The notes under the pieces: generated by a model
Databases searched by the model: none
The model's input: the letters and a program-made list of their open reading frames with translations, nothing else
What the model was told of the DNA's origin: nothing
Made by a program: the position numbers and the translations under genes
Assembly: GCF_029871205.1 (NCBI RefSeq)
Contig: NZ_SSOJ01000067.1
Location: forward strand, 62,001-126,000
Direction: 5' to 3'
DNA: 64,000 bases
Origin: Pseudomonas sp. BN417
GTDB lineage: Bacteria > Pseudomonadota > Gammaproteobacteria > Pseudomonadales > Pseudomonadaceae
Shown here: piece after piece, positions 46,466 to 56,968 of the stretch
How positions within the stretch are numbered: position 1 is the stretch's first letter
Layout: each line of letters begins with the position of its first letter

Positions 46466-46747
46466 TTACTTGTTGACCGCGTCGGTCAGGGCCTTGGCCG
46501 GTACGAACTTGACCACCTTCTTCGCGGCGATCTCGATGGTCTTGCCGGTCTGCGGGTTGCGGCCGGTGCGGGCGGGGCGGTCGCCGACCTTCAGTTTGCC
46601 GATGCCCGGCAGGGTGATCTCATCACTGTTCTCCAGGGAGTCGCTGACGATCTCGCCGAGCTGCTCCAGCACGGCACGCACGGCGGCCTTGGTGGTGTCG
46701 GTGGCTTCTGCGATGTCAGTGATCAGCTGGTCTTTGGTGAGTGCCAT
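46466..46747 (-). CDS. HU-family DNA-binding protein
   Basis: 93 residues. Small nucleoid protein that bends DNA. MALTKDQLITDIAEATDTTK at the N-terminus, ITLPGIGKLKV, and the DNA-binding arm PARTGRNPQTGKTIEIAA are diagnostic. Start ATG 46747; longer frames upstream lack the family N-terminus. Probably one of several HU genes in this genome. The 400 bases upstream, to the 4.5S RNA, show no supported gene. Confidence 0.95.
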   Translation of the reverse strand: MALTKDQLITDIAEATDTTKAAVRAVLEQLGEIVSDSLENSDEITLPGIGKLKVGDRPARTGRNPQTGKTIEIAAKKVVKFVPAKALTDAVNK

Positions 46748-47086
46748 GGTGTAGCTCCATTCAATGAGTGTCTGGCTCGTGGCCTGGCCGGTCGCGCCGG
46801 CCCTTGCTGAGACAAGCGGCGGGCCTGGAAGTGCGGCGGAGGTTGCAACCGGGGATCGAATCCACAGGGACGTTAGCACGAAAGTGCGGGCCGTCTGGCC
46901 GGGCGGTGGAGCTTTTATGCTGAATTTACGCAGCCGGGCGGGCTGTTGCTGCGGTGGTTGCGACAGGTTGTCGCCGAATCGGCGTTTGTCGTCAATGGCC
47001 GGGCCGGGCCCGCGGGGCGGCGCCCAGCCTCGACCGCGCTATCGTGGCTGATTCGCAAGTGCTTGTAAGGAAACCGGTTTTAGCGG

Positions 47087-47114
47087 TTGTAAGTTGGCGA
47101 GGAGCCGGTACAAT
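47087..47114 (+). promoter_or_regulatory. Promoter of the 4.5S RNA gene
   Basis: TTGTAA (47087-47092) and TACAAT (47109-47114) with 16 bases between, a near-consensus sigma-70 pair. Transcription would begin near 47120, just before a GCTCGCC-GATCT-GGCGAGC hairpin (47121-47139). Confidence 0.65.
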
Positions 47115-47147
47115 GGCGCGGCTCGCCGATCTGGCGAGCTGCGTGAT

Positions 47148-47257
47148 GGTGGCCCTGCCGGTCCCCCCGCAACGATCAGCCGTGAACCCGGTCAGGCCTG
47201 GAAGGGAGCAGCCGCAGCGGTGAAATCGTGTGCCGGGGTGTGGCTGGTGGGGTCACC
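47148..47257 (+). ncRNA. ffs: 4.5S RNA of the signal recognition particle
   Basis: About 110 bases. The universally conserved core is plain: GGTCAGGCCTGGAAGGGAGC (47190-47209) followed by AGCCGCAGCGG, then GTGTGCCGGGGTGTGGCTGG. The ends pair: GGTGGCCCTGCC at 47148 with GGTGGGGTCACC at 47246-47257. It binds Ffh to target membrane proteins. In Pseudomonas the gene is typically close to dnaX, as here. Mature ends are estimated from pairing. Confidence 0.93.
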
Positions 47258-47267
47258 TCCAATTTCT

Positions 47268-47292
47268 AAGTCTTTAATTCTAAAAGACTTTT
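47268..47292 (+). terminator. Weak terminator after ffs
   Basis: AAGTCTTT (47268-47275) pairs with AAAGACTT (47283-47290), then TT. AT-rich stem, moderate strength. Confidence 0.6.
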
Positions 47293-47310
47293 CTCGCCAA
47301 AAATCGAAGA

Positions 47311-47580
47311 GTGGAACAGCGTTTAGGTACACCTGAGTGGTGCGTCGTGCGATACATCGTGCCTGTTCGCTCAATATCTTCGCTGTTCAGCCCAACTCCA
47401 GCTCCTTCCCCCTTTCTGGCCGATGACCATCCTCAAGCCACGTTGCTTGCTGCGCAGCAAGCCGGAAGTGTCAGGGGAGGGCGATATATCCGGGCGTTAT
47501 CTGCTGTTGTCGTCCTGCTGGTCCTCGGGGTGGTTCAGGTCGCCATTTGCAATGGATACGGGTGCCTGGATGAAGGTTGA
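47311..47580 (+). CDS. Doubtful small membrane-protein frame
   Basis: 89 codons from a GTG. The C-terminal part, RALSAVVVLLVLGVVQVAIC, would make a membrane helix; the N-terminal half is low-complexity Pro/Ser. No good ribosome site. It lies in a lower-GC pocket. It may be a chance frame. Confidence 0.25.
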   Translation: MEQRLGTPEWCVVRYIVPVRSISSLFSPTPAPSPFLADDHPQATLLAAQQAGSVRGGRYIRALSAVVVLLVLGVVQVAICNGYGCLDEG

Positions 47581-47633
47581 CGCCACTTCGTGACCTAAAC
47601 TCATATATGGCCTCGCAGGGAGGGGCAGTCGAT

Positions 47634-47990
47634 ATGAGGCAAGCGAGATCACGGCTATTTACTGCTCTACTTCCAGTCTTGTGTTATGCGGCGAGTACTG
47701 CGGCAGAGGGTTTTGATTGCAATCACACATTCGATCTCAAGCTGCGAACAAGCATGTGTGCCTTGGAGTTGGAGAAAGAGTGGAGGCCAAAATTAAAACC
47801 TGATGATGCGTGTGCAAAACTTATTGCCGAGGCTGGAAGATTCGTCGCCCAATTTGACAAGGGCAATATACAGATTAATGAAGTTTGCACTAAGGACCAG
47901 TTGATGGAAGCGGCCGAAAATGCGGCGGCGACGATTGCCAAGGCGCGTGAAAAAGGATGGACCACCCTTGAGGAATATTTGAATTATTAG
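47634..47990 (+). CDS. Predicted secreted protein of unknown function
   Basis: 118 residues from ATG 47634, with AGGGAGGGG about ten bases upstream. Signal peptide (RLFTALLPVLCYAASTAAEG) then a mature part of about 95 residues with four Cys (FDCNH, SMCALE, DACAKL, EVCTKD), suggesting two disulfides in the periplasm. Clearly lower GC than its neighbours, with codons such as TTA and AAT. No domain recognised. Probably an acquired or fast-evolving gene. Confidence 0.65.
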   Translation: MRQARSRLFTALLPVLCYAASTAAEGFDCNHTFDLKLRTSMCALELEKEWRPKLKPDDACAKLIAEAGRFVAQFDKGNIQINEVCTKDQLMEAAENAAATIAKAREKGWTTLEEYLNY

Positions 47991-48280
47991 AGCTACTACA
48001 CAGGCTGGCCCGTAAGGGCTGACGAAATTGCCTGTGCGTTTACTTGTGCGGTATGTCGTGCAGTGCGTTCACTCTTCGCTTGTCTTCCTCTGTAATACGT
48101 TTTGACAGGCTCCCTGGGATAAACCTTCTCGTCGATTCTTTTTCCGGGTACCTGCGCGCTGCTCGGCAAGGTGCTGCTCGCTTTGGCGAGCCCGGCCAGG
48201 CGATGCTGGGTCCGGCCATGGCGGGGTGCATTGGTGTGCGGACTAAACTGGTAGGGACCCATCTCGTGCGGTGAGCAGCC

Positions 48281-48916
48281 ATGCCGCCCTCCAGTGCTGA
48301 AGTCGTCCGCCTGTTCCCGACCTTCGTCTGGCAAAGCCAGTTCGAACCTGCCTGCTACGAACCGCTCAACCGAGATCTGCTCGCCTATGTCGAGACGCTC
48401 ATGGGGGCGGGGGGCGAAGCCTGTACGGGCGTCGCTTGGCAATCCGGGTACCAGCTGCATCGGAAACCGGAATTGGCGGCGCTGGTCACTCATATCGAGG
48501 CGGCTGTGAGCGATGTGCTTGCGTTCATCAAGGTGGTCGATGCGCCGTTCCGCATCACTGGCTGCTGGGCCAATGCACTCGGACCCGGGGCGCCGCATCC
48601 GATGCACAGCCATCCCAACAATTTCCTGAGCGGCGTTTATTACGTGCAAACGCAGGAGGGGGCAGACAGGATCAACTTCCATGATCCGCGCCCCCAGGCA
48701 GCCGTGATTCGTCCGCCGGTCACTGCCTTGATGGCATACAACACCGACCAGGTCGTGCTAACGGTCCGCGAAGGCACTCTGCTCATATTCCCGGCGTGGC
48801 TGCCGCATTCAGTGCCCGCGAACACCAGTGATCGCCTGCGTGTCAGCGTAAGTTTCAACGTTATGTTCGTTTCGTACGACGCGACCATGAGCCCGCCGCT
48901 ATGGGGCGAGGACTGA
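48281..48916 (+). CDS. Putative 2-oxoglutarate/Fe(II) oxygenase (TIGR02466-like)
   Basis: 211 residues. Matches what I know of the TIGR02466 family: HSHPNNFLSGVYYV (109-122), NFHDPRP, and FPAWLPHSVPANTSDRLRVSVSFN (170-193). Iron-ligand candidates are H109 or H111 and H176; R187 may hold 2-oxoglutarate. Such proteins are seen in many proteobacteria and phages, and some act as hydroxylases; the substrate here is unknown. Bases 47991-48280 before it show no supported gene. Confidence 0.8.
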   Translation: MPPSSAEVVRLFPTFVWQSQFEPACYEPLNRDLLAYVETLMGAGGEACTGVAWQSGYQLHRKPELAALVTHIEAAVSDVLAFIKVVDAPFRITGCWANALGPGAPHPMHSHPNNFLSGVYYVQTQEGADRINFHDPRPQAAVIRPPVTALMAYNTDQVVLTVREGTLLIFPAWLPHSVPANTSDRLRVSVSFNVMFVSYDATMSPPLWGED

Positions 48917-48963
48917 AGACCCGAAGAGCAGCCTCCAGTCCGTTTCTCTTTCGGCGTCGATGC

Positions 48964-49692
48964 TCAGCGGTATCGCGCCAGGATCTCGTCGATCTCCCCT
49001 GATTCCTTCATCTGCAACAGTGTGTGCAGAATGCGCTGTGCCGGCAGGTCCGGGTCATTGCGCACCAGGCAGCTCACGGGCTCTTCGTCCAGCGTGGCGA
49101 CGCCGATCAACTGGTCGCTGTCGGGCAGGTCGCGGTTGAACCAGGCCAGGGCCAGTTCGTTGCTCAGTGCGTACTGGTAACGTCCGGCCAGCAGCTTCTG
49201 CAGCACCAGCTGCTGGTTGCGGGCGTCGTCTCGTTGCACGGCACCGCGCTCGAACTGTTGTTGCAGGCGCGGGTAGGTGTAGCCCAGCACAGTGCCGATG
49301 CTCTGACCGGAGAGGGCGTCCGGACCGGAGATCCCTTCACTTCCCTGGCGCGCCACTATCAGGTCGCGCTGGCGGATGAAGGGCACGCTCCAGAGGTATT
49401 CCTCGCCGTTGGCGATCCATTTCGGGCTGATATAGCAACGCACATCGATCTCGCCTTGCTTCAGCGCCAGCTCCACGCGATTGCGCGGCAGAACCAGGAT
49501 CTGCGCCGGCATATCGAGCCGCTGCGCCAGGCTCAGGATCAGGTCGTGGATGATGCCGCCGACCAGGCGGTTTTCCTTGAATTCGGCCAGCGGCATGGCC
49601 CAGCTGTCCACTGCCGAGAAGCGCAGGGCGGCTGGGGCGGCGATGCCGGCGGGGCCCCAGCAGAGGAGCAGGGCGAGGACTACTGAGCGCAT
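48964..49692 (-). CDS. Periplasmic solute-binding-like protein, family 3
   Basis: 242 residues with signal peptide (cut after GIAA, about residue 19), then the two-lobed binding-protein pattern: VGGIIHDLILSLAQRL, RVELALKQGEIDVRC, SVPFIRQRDLIVARQG, and LAGRYQYALSNELALAWF. GGGAG precedes the ATG. No transporter gene is next to it; divergent from dnaX. Ligand unknown; members of this stand-alone group often bind amino acids or redox signals. Confidence 0.82.
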   Translation of the reverse strand: MRSVVLALLLCWGPAGIAAPAALRFSAVDSWAMPLAEFKENRLVGGIIHDLILSLAQRLDMPAQILVLPRNRVELALKQGEIDVRCYISPKWIANGEEYLWSVPFIRQRDLIVARQGSEGISGPDALSGQSIGTVLGYTYPRLQQQFERGAVQRDDARNQQLVLQKLLAGRYQYALSNELALAWFNRDLPDSDQLIGVATLDEEPVSCLVRNDPDLPAQRILHTLLQMKESGEIDEILARYR

Positions 49693-49834
49693 CGGGCTCC
49701 CTCGTCATGGGTGGCGGTGCTCCACAATGCCCGTTGCTGAGCGGATTGAACAGGGCGAAGTTCGCATCGGATGCAATTTGCGCATCGCTCCGCTAGCATT
49801 AGCTCCCTCTGCTTTCCCGACGCGATGGTTTTCA

Positions 49835-51982
<2,148 letters not shown>

Positions 51983-51993
51983 GGACAATCACC

Positions 51994-52320
51994 ATGATGA
52001 AAGGTGGCATGGCAGGCCTGATGAAACAGGCCCAACAGATGCAGGAAAAAATGCAGAAGATGCAGGAAGAGCTGGCCAATGCCGAAGTCACCGGTCAGTC
52101 CGGCGCCGGCCTGGTGAGCGTGGTGATGACCGGTCGTCATGACGTCAAGCGCGTCTCCCTGGACGACAGCCTGATGCAGGAAGACAAGGAAATCCTCGAG
52201 GACCTGATCGCCGCCGCGGTGAATGACGCCGTGCGCAAGATCGAGCAGAACAACCAGGAGAAAATGGCCGGCATGACCGCTGGCATGCAGCTGCCTCCTG
52301 GCTTCAAGATGCCCTTCTGA
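51994..52320 (+). CDS. YbaB/EbfC nucleoid-associated protein
   Basis: 108 residues. Small DNA-binding dimer: [20 protein letters not shown] helix, [20 protein letters not shown] sheet, and a C-terminal [13 protein letters not shown] segment. Between dnaX (12 bases) and recR, the normal order, and probably co-transcribed with them. Confidence 0.96.
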   Translation: MMKGGMAGLMKQAQQMQEKMQKMQEELANAEVTGQSGAGLVSVVMTGRHDVKRVSLDDSLMQEDKEILEDLIAAAVNDAVRKIEQNNQEKMAGMTAGMQLPPGFKMPF

Positions 52321-52327
52321 TCCAGCC

Positions 52328-52351
52328 CCCTCTCCCGCCTGCGGGAGAGGG
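52328..52351. repeat. CCCTCTCCCGC palindrome after ybaB
   Basis: CCCTCTCCCGC and GCGGGAGAGGG are exact reverse complements around CT. A common pseudomonad intergenic element; may form an mRNA hairpin. Confidence 0.75.
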
Positions 52352-52416
52352 TTGGGGAGAGGGCGCATTCTGCCCTTTTCCCTGGCCCCTCACCCTTTGA
52401 TGGGCGAGGGAAAATC

Positions 52417-52437
52417 GCGGCCATTGGCCGCTTTTTT
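52417..52437 (+). terminator. Rho-independent terminator before recR
   Basis: GCGGCC (52417-52422) and GGCCGC (52426-52431) followed by six T. It lies only 15 bases before the recR start, so recR either has its own promoter or depends on read-through. Confidence 0.75.
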
Positions 52438-52452
52438 CATTGCGAGATTTCC

Positions 52453-53052
52453 ATGAGCTTCAGCCCGCTGATCCGCCAACTGATCGACGCCTTGCGCATC
52501 CTGCCCGGAGTGGGGCAGAAGACGGCGCAGCGCATGGCGTTGCAGATGCTGGAGCGCGACCGCAGCGGCGGCTTGCGGCTGGCCCAGGCCCTGACAGCGG
52601 CCATGGAAGGGGTAGGGCACTGCAAGCGCTGCCGGACCCTGAGCGAGGAAGAGCTCTGCCCGCAATGCGCTGACCCGCGCCGCGACGATTCGCTGCTCTG
52701 CGTGGTCGAAGGGCCGCTGGACGTGTTCGCCGTCGAGCAGACTGGCTATCGAGGCCGCTTCTTCGTGCTCAAGGGACACTTGTCGCCGCTGGACGGTCTC
52801 GGCCCGGAGGCCATCGGCATCCCCGAGCTGATGGTGCGCATCGAGGCCGGCAGCTTCGCCGAGGTGATCCTGGCCACCAACCCCACAGTGGAAGGTGAAG
52901 CCACCGCCCACTACATCGCCCAGTTGCTGGCGCCCAAGTCCATCGTCGTCTCCCGTATCGCCCACGGCGTACCGCTCGGCGGCGAGTTGGAGCTGGTCGA
53001 CGGCGGCACCCTGGCCCATGCCCTGGCCGGTCGGCGGCCGATCGGGCTCTGA
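52453..53052 (+). CDS. recR: Recombination mediator RecR
   Basis: 199 residues. Works with RecF/RecO to load RecA at gaps. Helix-hairpin-helix [20 protein letters not shown] at 15-34, zinc finger [16 protein letters not shown], and a Toprim domain ([20 protein letters not shown]). Full length. Confidence 0.97.
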   Translation: MSFSPLIRQLIDALRILPGVGQKTAQRMALQMLERDRSGGLRLAQALTAAMEGVGHCKRCRTLSEEELCPQCADPRRDDSLLCVVEGPLDVFAVEQTGYRGRFFVLKGHLSPLDGLGPEAIGIPELMVRIEAGSFAEVILATNPTVEGEATAHYIAQLLAPKSIVVSRIAHGVPLGGELELVDGGTLAHALAGRRPIGL

Positions 53053-53200
53053 CCGCTCCCGTATCCGGCAAATCCGTTGCGTACAGCGCTCCTGTCGCGA
53101 ACCCTCGAGGCCGATCTGTCCTGATCGATGGCGTAACTCTCGCCTTGTAAACCAAGCAAGCGCTCGGTAAGTTCGTTCGATCTCACCAGGGAGCCTTGCC

Positions 53201-54349
53201 ATGTCCACCTGCCAGGAATACTTCGACGAGTCCCACCAACTGGTCCGGGATTCGGTGCGCCGCTTCGTCGAGCGGGAAATCCTGCCCCATATCGTCGAAT
53301 GGGAAGAGGCCGAGGAGTTTCCCCGCGAGCTGTATCTCAAGGCCGGCGCTGCCGGCATCCTCGGCATCGGCTACCCCGAGGCCCTGGGCGGCAGCCACGA
53401 AGGCGACCTGTTCGCGAAGGTCGCTGCCAGCGAAGAGTTGATGCGCAGCGGTTCCGGCGGTCTGGTGGCCGGGCTCGGTTCTCTGGATATCGGCCTGCCA
53501 CCGGTGATCAAGTGGGCGCGCCCGGCGCTGCGCGAGCGCATCGTGCCCCAGGTGCTGGCGGGCGAGAAGATCATGGCGCTGGCGGTTACCGAGCCTTCCG
53601 GCGGCTCGGACGTGGCCAGCCTAAAGACCCGCGCTGTGCGCGATGGCGACTTCTACCGCGTCACCGGCAGCAAGACCTTCATCACCAGTGGTGTGCGCGC
53701 CGACTACTACAGCGTGGCGGTGCGCACCGGCGGCGAGGGCTTCGGCGGCGTCAGCCTGCTGCTGGTGGAGAAGGGTACCCCAGGTTTCACCGTCGGCCGC
53801 AAGCTGAAGAAGATGGGCTGGTGGGCCTCGGACACCGCCGAACTGTTCTTCGACGACTGCAAGGTGCCGGCGGGGAACCTGATCGGCATGGAGAACATGG
53901 GGTTCGCCTGCATCATGGCCAACTTCCAGAGCGAGCGCCTGGCCCTGGCCATCATGGCCAACATGACTGCGCAGCTTGCCCTGGAGGAGTCGCTCAAGTG
54001 GGCCCGTGAGCGCGAGGCTTTCGGCAAGCCCATCGGCCGCTTCCAGGTGCTCAGGCACCGGCTGGCGGAAATGGCCACCCAGTTGGAGGTGTCCCGCGAG
54101 TTCACCTATCGCCAGGCGGCAAAGATGGCGGCGGGCAAGAGCGTGATCAAGGAAATTTCCATGGCGAAGAACTTCGCCACCGATATCGCCGACCGCCTGA
54201 CCTACGACGCGGTGCAGATCCTCGGCGGCATGGGCTACATGCGCGAGAGCCTGGTGGAGCGCCTCTATCGCGATAACCGCATACTTTCCATTGGCGGCGG
54301 GACGCGGGAAATCATGAATGAGATCATCGCCAAGCAGATGGACCTCTGA
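53201..54349 (+). CDS. Acyl-CoA dehydrogenase
   Basis: 382 residues. FAD enzyme introducing a double bond in acyl-CoA. Motifs: ALAVTEPSGGSDVASLKTRA for FAD/substrate, FITSGVRADYYSVAVRTGGE, and the C-terminal YDAVQILGGMGYMRESLVER. The C-terminal loop reads IGGGTREI, where medium-chain enzymes have the catalytic Glu in EGT, so the base is expected elsewhere, as in long-chain and isovaleryl types. GGGAG precedes the ATG. Natural substrate unknown. Confidence 0.93.
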   Translation: MSTCQEYFDESHQLVRDSVRRFVEREILPHIVEWEEAEEFPRELYLKAGAAGILGIGYPEALGGSHEGDLFAKVAASEELMRSGSGGLVAGLGSLDIGLPPVIKWARPALRERIVPQVLAGEKIMALAVTEPSGGSDVASLKTRAVRDGDFYRVTGSKTFITSGVRADYYSVAVRTGGEGFGGVSLLLVEKGTPGFTVGRKLKKMGWWASDTAELFFDDCKVPAGNLIGMENMGFACIMANFQSERLALAIMANMTAQLALEESLKWAREREAFGKPIGRFQVLRHRLAEMATQLEVSREFTYRQAAKMAAGKSVIKEISMAKNFATDIADRLTYDAVQILGGMGYMRESLVERLYRDNRILSIGGGTREIMNEIIAKQMDL

Positions 54350-54447
54350 GCAGGACCGGAGCTCCCGAAAGGGAGTTCCGGTATTGTTCGGTATGGATAT
54401 ATTATGGTCGACATCCAATTCGACCGAGTGATTCCGGAGAAACCCTG

Positions 54448-54981
54448 ATGAGCGATCTGTCCCGCGAAGAAAAACTGCAAGTCTGGCTGGCGGCCGAGGC
54501 CGAAATCCGCGCCCGTCTGAAACCCGGCACCATGAGCATCGCGGAGGTGGCGACGCTCAGCCCCATGGAATTCTTCGACGGCATCGGCCGTGGCGAGTTG
54601 CCCGCGCCGCCCATGGGCGAGCTGATGGGCTTCGTGCCCATCGAATGGTCAAAAGAGCGCTTCATCTTCCAGGGCGTGCCGCAGATGCAGCACTACAACC
54701 CGATCGGCTCGGTGCATGGCGGCTATGCCGCGACCCTGCTGGACTCGGCCATGGGTTGCGCCGTCCATACCCACTTGCAGCAGGGACAGGGCTACACCAC
54801 TACCGACCTGCGCATCAGCTATATCCGCGCCCTGACCACCAGCACCGGCCCGGTGCGCGCCGAAGGGCGGATCATCCACGTCGGCCGCTCCACCGCCCTG
54901 GCCGAAGGGCGCATCTACGATGTGGACGGCAAGCTCTATGCGACCGGGTCCACCACCTGCCTGATCCTGGGGGGCAAATAA
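54448..54981 (+). CDS. PaaI-type hotdog thioesterase
   Basis: 177 residues. Hotdog core with MQHYNPIGSVHGGYAATLLDSAMG (catalytic His-Gly-Gly region) and TTDLRISYIRALTTSTGPVRAEG. Hydrolyses acyl- or aryl-CoA esters. GGAG precedes the ATG. About 100 bases behind the acyl-CoA dehydrogenase and in the same direction, so a joint role in a CoA-ester route is likely. Confidence 0.88.
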   Translation: MSDLSREEKLQVWLAAEAEIRARLKPGTMSIAEVATLSPMEFFDGIGRGELPAPPMGELMGFVPIEWSKERFIFQGVPQMQHYNPIGSVHGGYAATLLDSAMGCAVHTHLQQGQGYTTTDLRISYIRALTTSTGPVRAEGRIIHVGRSTALAEGRIYDVDGKLYATGSTTCLILGGK

Positions 54982-55015
54982 GGGCTGTGCAGCCTGGGCC
55001 GGCCTGGCAGATTCC

Positions 55016-55116
55016 CTGTGGGGGCGAATTCATTCGCGAAGCAGGCCGCAGGCCTGCCCGCCGGACTTCCAGAGGGGCAATTGCATTGCCCTTAGCGAAT
55101 GAATTCGCCCCCACAG
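55016..55116. repeat. Composite palindromic repeat, complete copy
   Basis: Outer arms 55016-55038 and 55094-55116 with the GCGAATTCATTCGC core; inner GCAGGCCGCAGGCCTGC hairpin and a GGGCAATTGCATTGCCC hairpin. Almost identical in outer arms to the 5961 copy. Confidence 0.85.
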
Positions 55117-55258
55117 AACAAAGCGATGCCAGGGCTTTCCGAGTGCTGGAGACGAAGGAGGTGCTGACAATCGAAGGGCAGCTGGCCGGGCCGCTGCCGA
55201 TTCCGTAACATTCGCCCCCCCGCCGGTTATCCCCTCTGCCCCACGTCTCAGGTAAGCC

Positions 55259-56722
55259 ATGAAACCAGCCCGTCTGCGTGCCGATGTCCTGGCCGGACTC
55301 ACCACCTCGTTCGCGCTGGCGCCCGAGTGCATCGCCTTCGCCCTGGTCGCCCACCTCAACCCGCTGATGGGGCTGTATGGCGCCTTCATCATCTGCACCC
55401 TGACGGCGCTGTTCGGCGGCCGGCCCGGCATGGTGTCGGGCGCCGCAGGATCGATGGCCGTGGTGATAGTCGCCCTGGTGGTGCAGCAGGGTGTGCAGTA
55501 CCTGCTTGCCACCGTGCTGCTGGGCGGATTGATCATGCTCGCGTTCGGCCTGCTGCGCCTGGGCAAGCTGGTGCGCATGGTGCCCTACCCGGTGATGCTC
55601 GGCTTCGTCAACGGCCTGGCCATCGTCATCGCCCTGGCCCAGTTGGAGCACTTCAAGGCCGGCGAGACCTGGCTGAGCGGCACGCCGCTTTCCCTGATGC
55701 TCGGCCTGGTGGTGCTGACCATGGCCATCGTCTACCTGATGCCACGCCTGACCCGTGCCGTGCCGCCGGCGCTGGTGGCGATTCTCGGCGTCGGCCTGCT
55801 GGTCTACCTGCTCGACGTTCCGACCCGCACCCTGGGCGACATGGCGCATGTCGCCGGTGGCCTGCCCGGCCTGGCACTGCCCGAGGTGCCCTGGAACCTG
55901 GAGACCCTGCGCATCATCGCCCCTTACGCGGTGCTGATGGCCCTGGTCGGCCTCCTGGAAACCCTGCTGACGCTGAACCTCACCGATGAGATCACCGAAA
56001 GCCGCGGCTATCCGGACCGCGAGTGCGTCACCCTGGGCGCGGCCAACATGGTTTCCGGCCTGTTCGGCGGCATGGGCGGCTGCGCGATGATCGGGCAGAC
56101 CATGATCAACCTCGGTTCCGGCGGTCGCGGCCGCCTCTCCGGCGTGGTCGCCGGGGTGATGATCCTGCTGTTCGTGCTGTTCCTTTCGCCGCTGATCGAG
56201 CGCATCCCCCTCGCGGCGCTGGTCGGGGTGATGTTCGTGGTGGCGCAGCAGACCTTCGCCTGGGCGTCGCTGCGGGTGCTCAACAAGGTGCCGTTGAACG
56301 ACGTGCTGGTGATCGTCGCGGTGACCGTCATCACGGTGTTCACCGACCTGGCCACCGCCGTGATGTGCGGAATCGTCATCGCTGCGCTCAATTTCGCCTG
56401 GAGCCAGGCCCGCGAACTGTACGCCGACTCCCATCTGGAAGCCGATGGCAGCAAGCTCTACCTCCTGCACGGCACGCTGTTCTTCGCCTCCACCACGCCA
56501 TTCCTCAGCCAGTTCGACCCAGCCAAGGATCCGCCCAGGGTGACGCTCGACTGCCGTCATCTGATCTTTGTCGACTACTCGGCCATCGCTGCGCTGATGA
56601 CCCTGCGCGAGCGCTACCTCAAGGCCGGCAAGCAACTGCGCGTGATGCACCTGTCCGAGCGCTGCCGGCAATTGCTCAAGCGCGCCGGCGTGCAGCACGC
56701 CGAGGCCGGCGCACAGCCCTGA
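55259..56722 (+). CDS. SulP family anion transporter with STAS domain
   Basis: 487 residues, 11-13 hydrophobic segments beginning RADVLAGLTTSFALAPECIAFAL, then a cytoplasmic STAS domain (RVTLDCRHLIFVDYSAIAAL). Members carry sulfate, bicarbonate, chloride or dicarboxylates. The first residues after the start, MKPARLRADVLAG, lack the longer N-terminus of some sulfate carriers. No carbonic anhydrase or sulfur gene is adjacent, so substrate is open. Confidence 0.92.
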   Translation: MKPARLRADVLAGLTTSFALAPECIAFALVAHLNPLMGLYGAFIICTLTALFGGRPGMVSGAAGSMAVVIVALVVQQGVQYLLATVLLGGLIMLAFGLLRLGKLVRMVPYPVMLGFVNGLAIVIALAQLEHFKAGETWLSGTPLSLMLGLVVLTMAIVYLMPRLTRAVPPALVAILGVGLLVYLLDVPTRTLGDMAHVAGGLPGLALPEVPWNLETLRIIAPYAVLMALVGLLETLLTLNLTDEITESRGYPDRECVTLGAANMVSGLFGGMGGCAMIGQTMINLGSGGRGRLSGVVAGVMILLFVLFLSPLIERIPLAALVGVMFVVAQQTFAWASLRVLNKVPLNDVLVIVAVTVITVFTDLATAVMCGIVIAALNFAWSQARELYADSHLEADGSKLYLLHGTLFFASTTPFLSQFDPAKDPPRVTLDCRHLIFVDYSAIAALMTLRERYLKAGKQLRVMHLSERCRQLLKRAGVQHAEAGAQP

Positions 56723-56766
56723 ATTGGCTCGGCCGGTGGTCGGGCGGGCCTGGCCTGCCGTCACTG

Positions 56767-56803
56767 AAAAAAGAAGGGGGCACGCTTGTGGCGTGCCCCC
56801 TTT
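56767..56803. terminator. Bidirectional terminator after the SulP gene
   Basis: AAGGGGGCACGC (56774-56785) pairs with GCGTGCCCCCTT (56791-56802); A and T runs on the two sides. A GCCGCGCC/GGCGCGGC hairpin without T run lies at about 56943-56962, just past the putA stop. Confidence 0.85.
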
Positions 56804-56968
56804 GCCGTTCGGCGGGGTGACGGTCGAGCCGTCCAGAGAGAAACGGGAGCTCCCTGGTGGGGAGGCCCGATTGGAAACCTTGGCTTCCGGGTGACGCAAT
56901 CCGGCGCTCGACCTTGTGGGCCGGGCACCGGTTTGGAGCGGTGCCGCGCCCGCAGGCGCGGCGGTCGG

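Noticed and set aside
46764-47051. Small frames between the HU gene and ffs
   Set aside because: No ribosome site, no domain, Arg/Gly-rich composition; likely chance.
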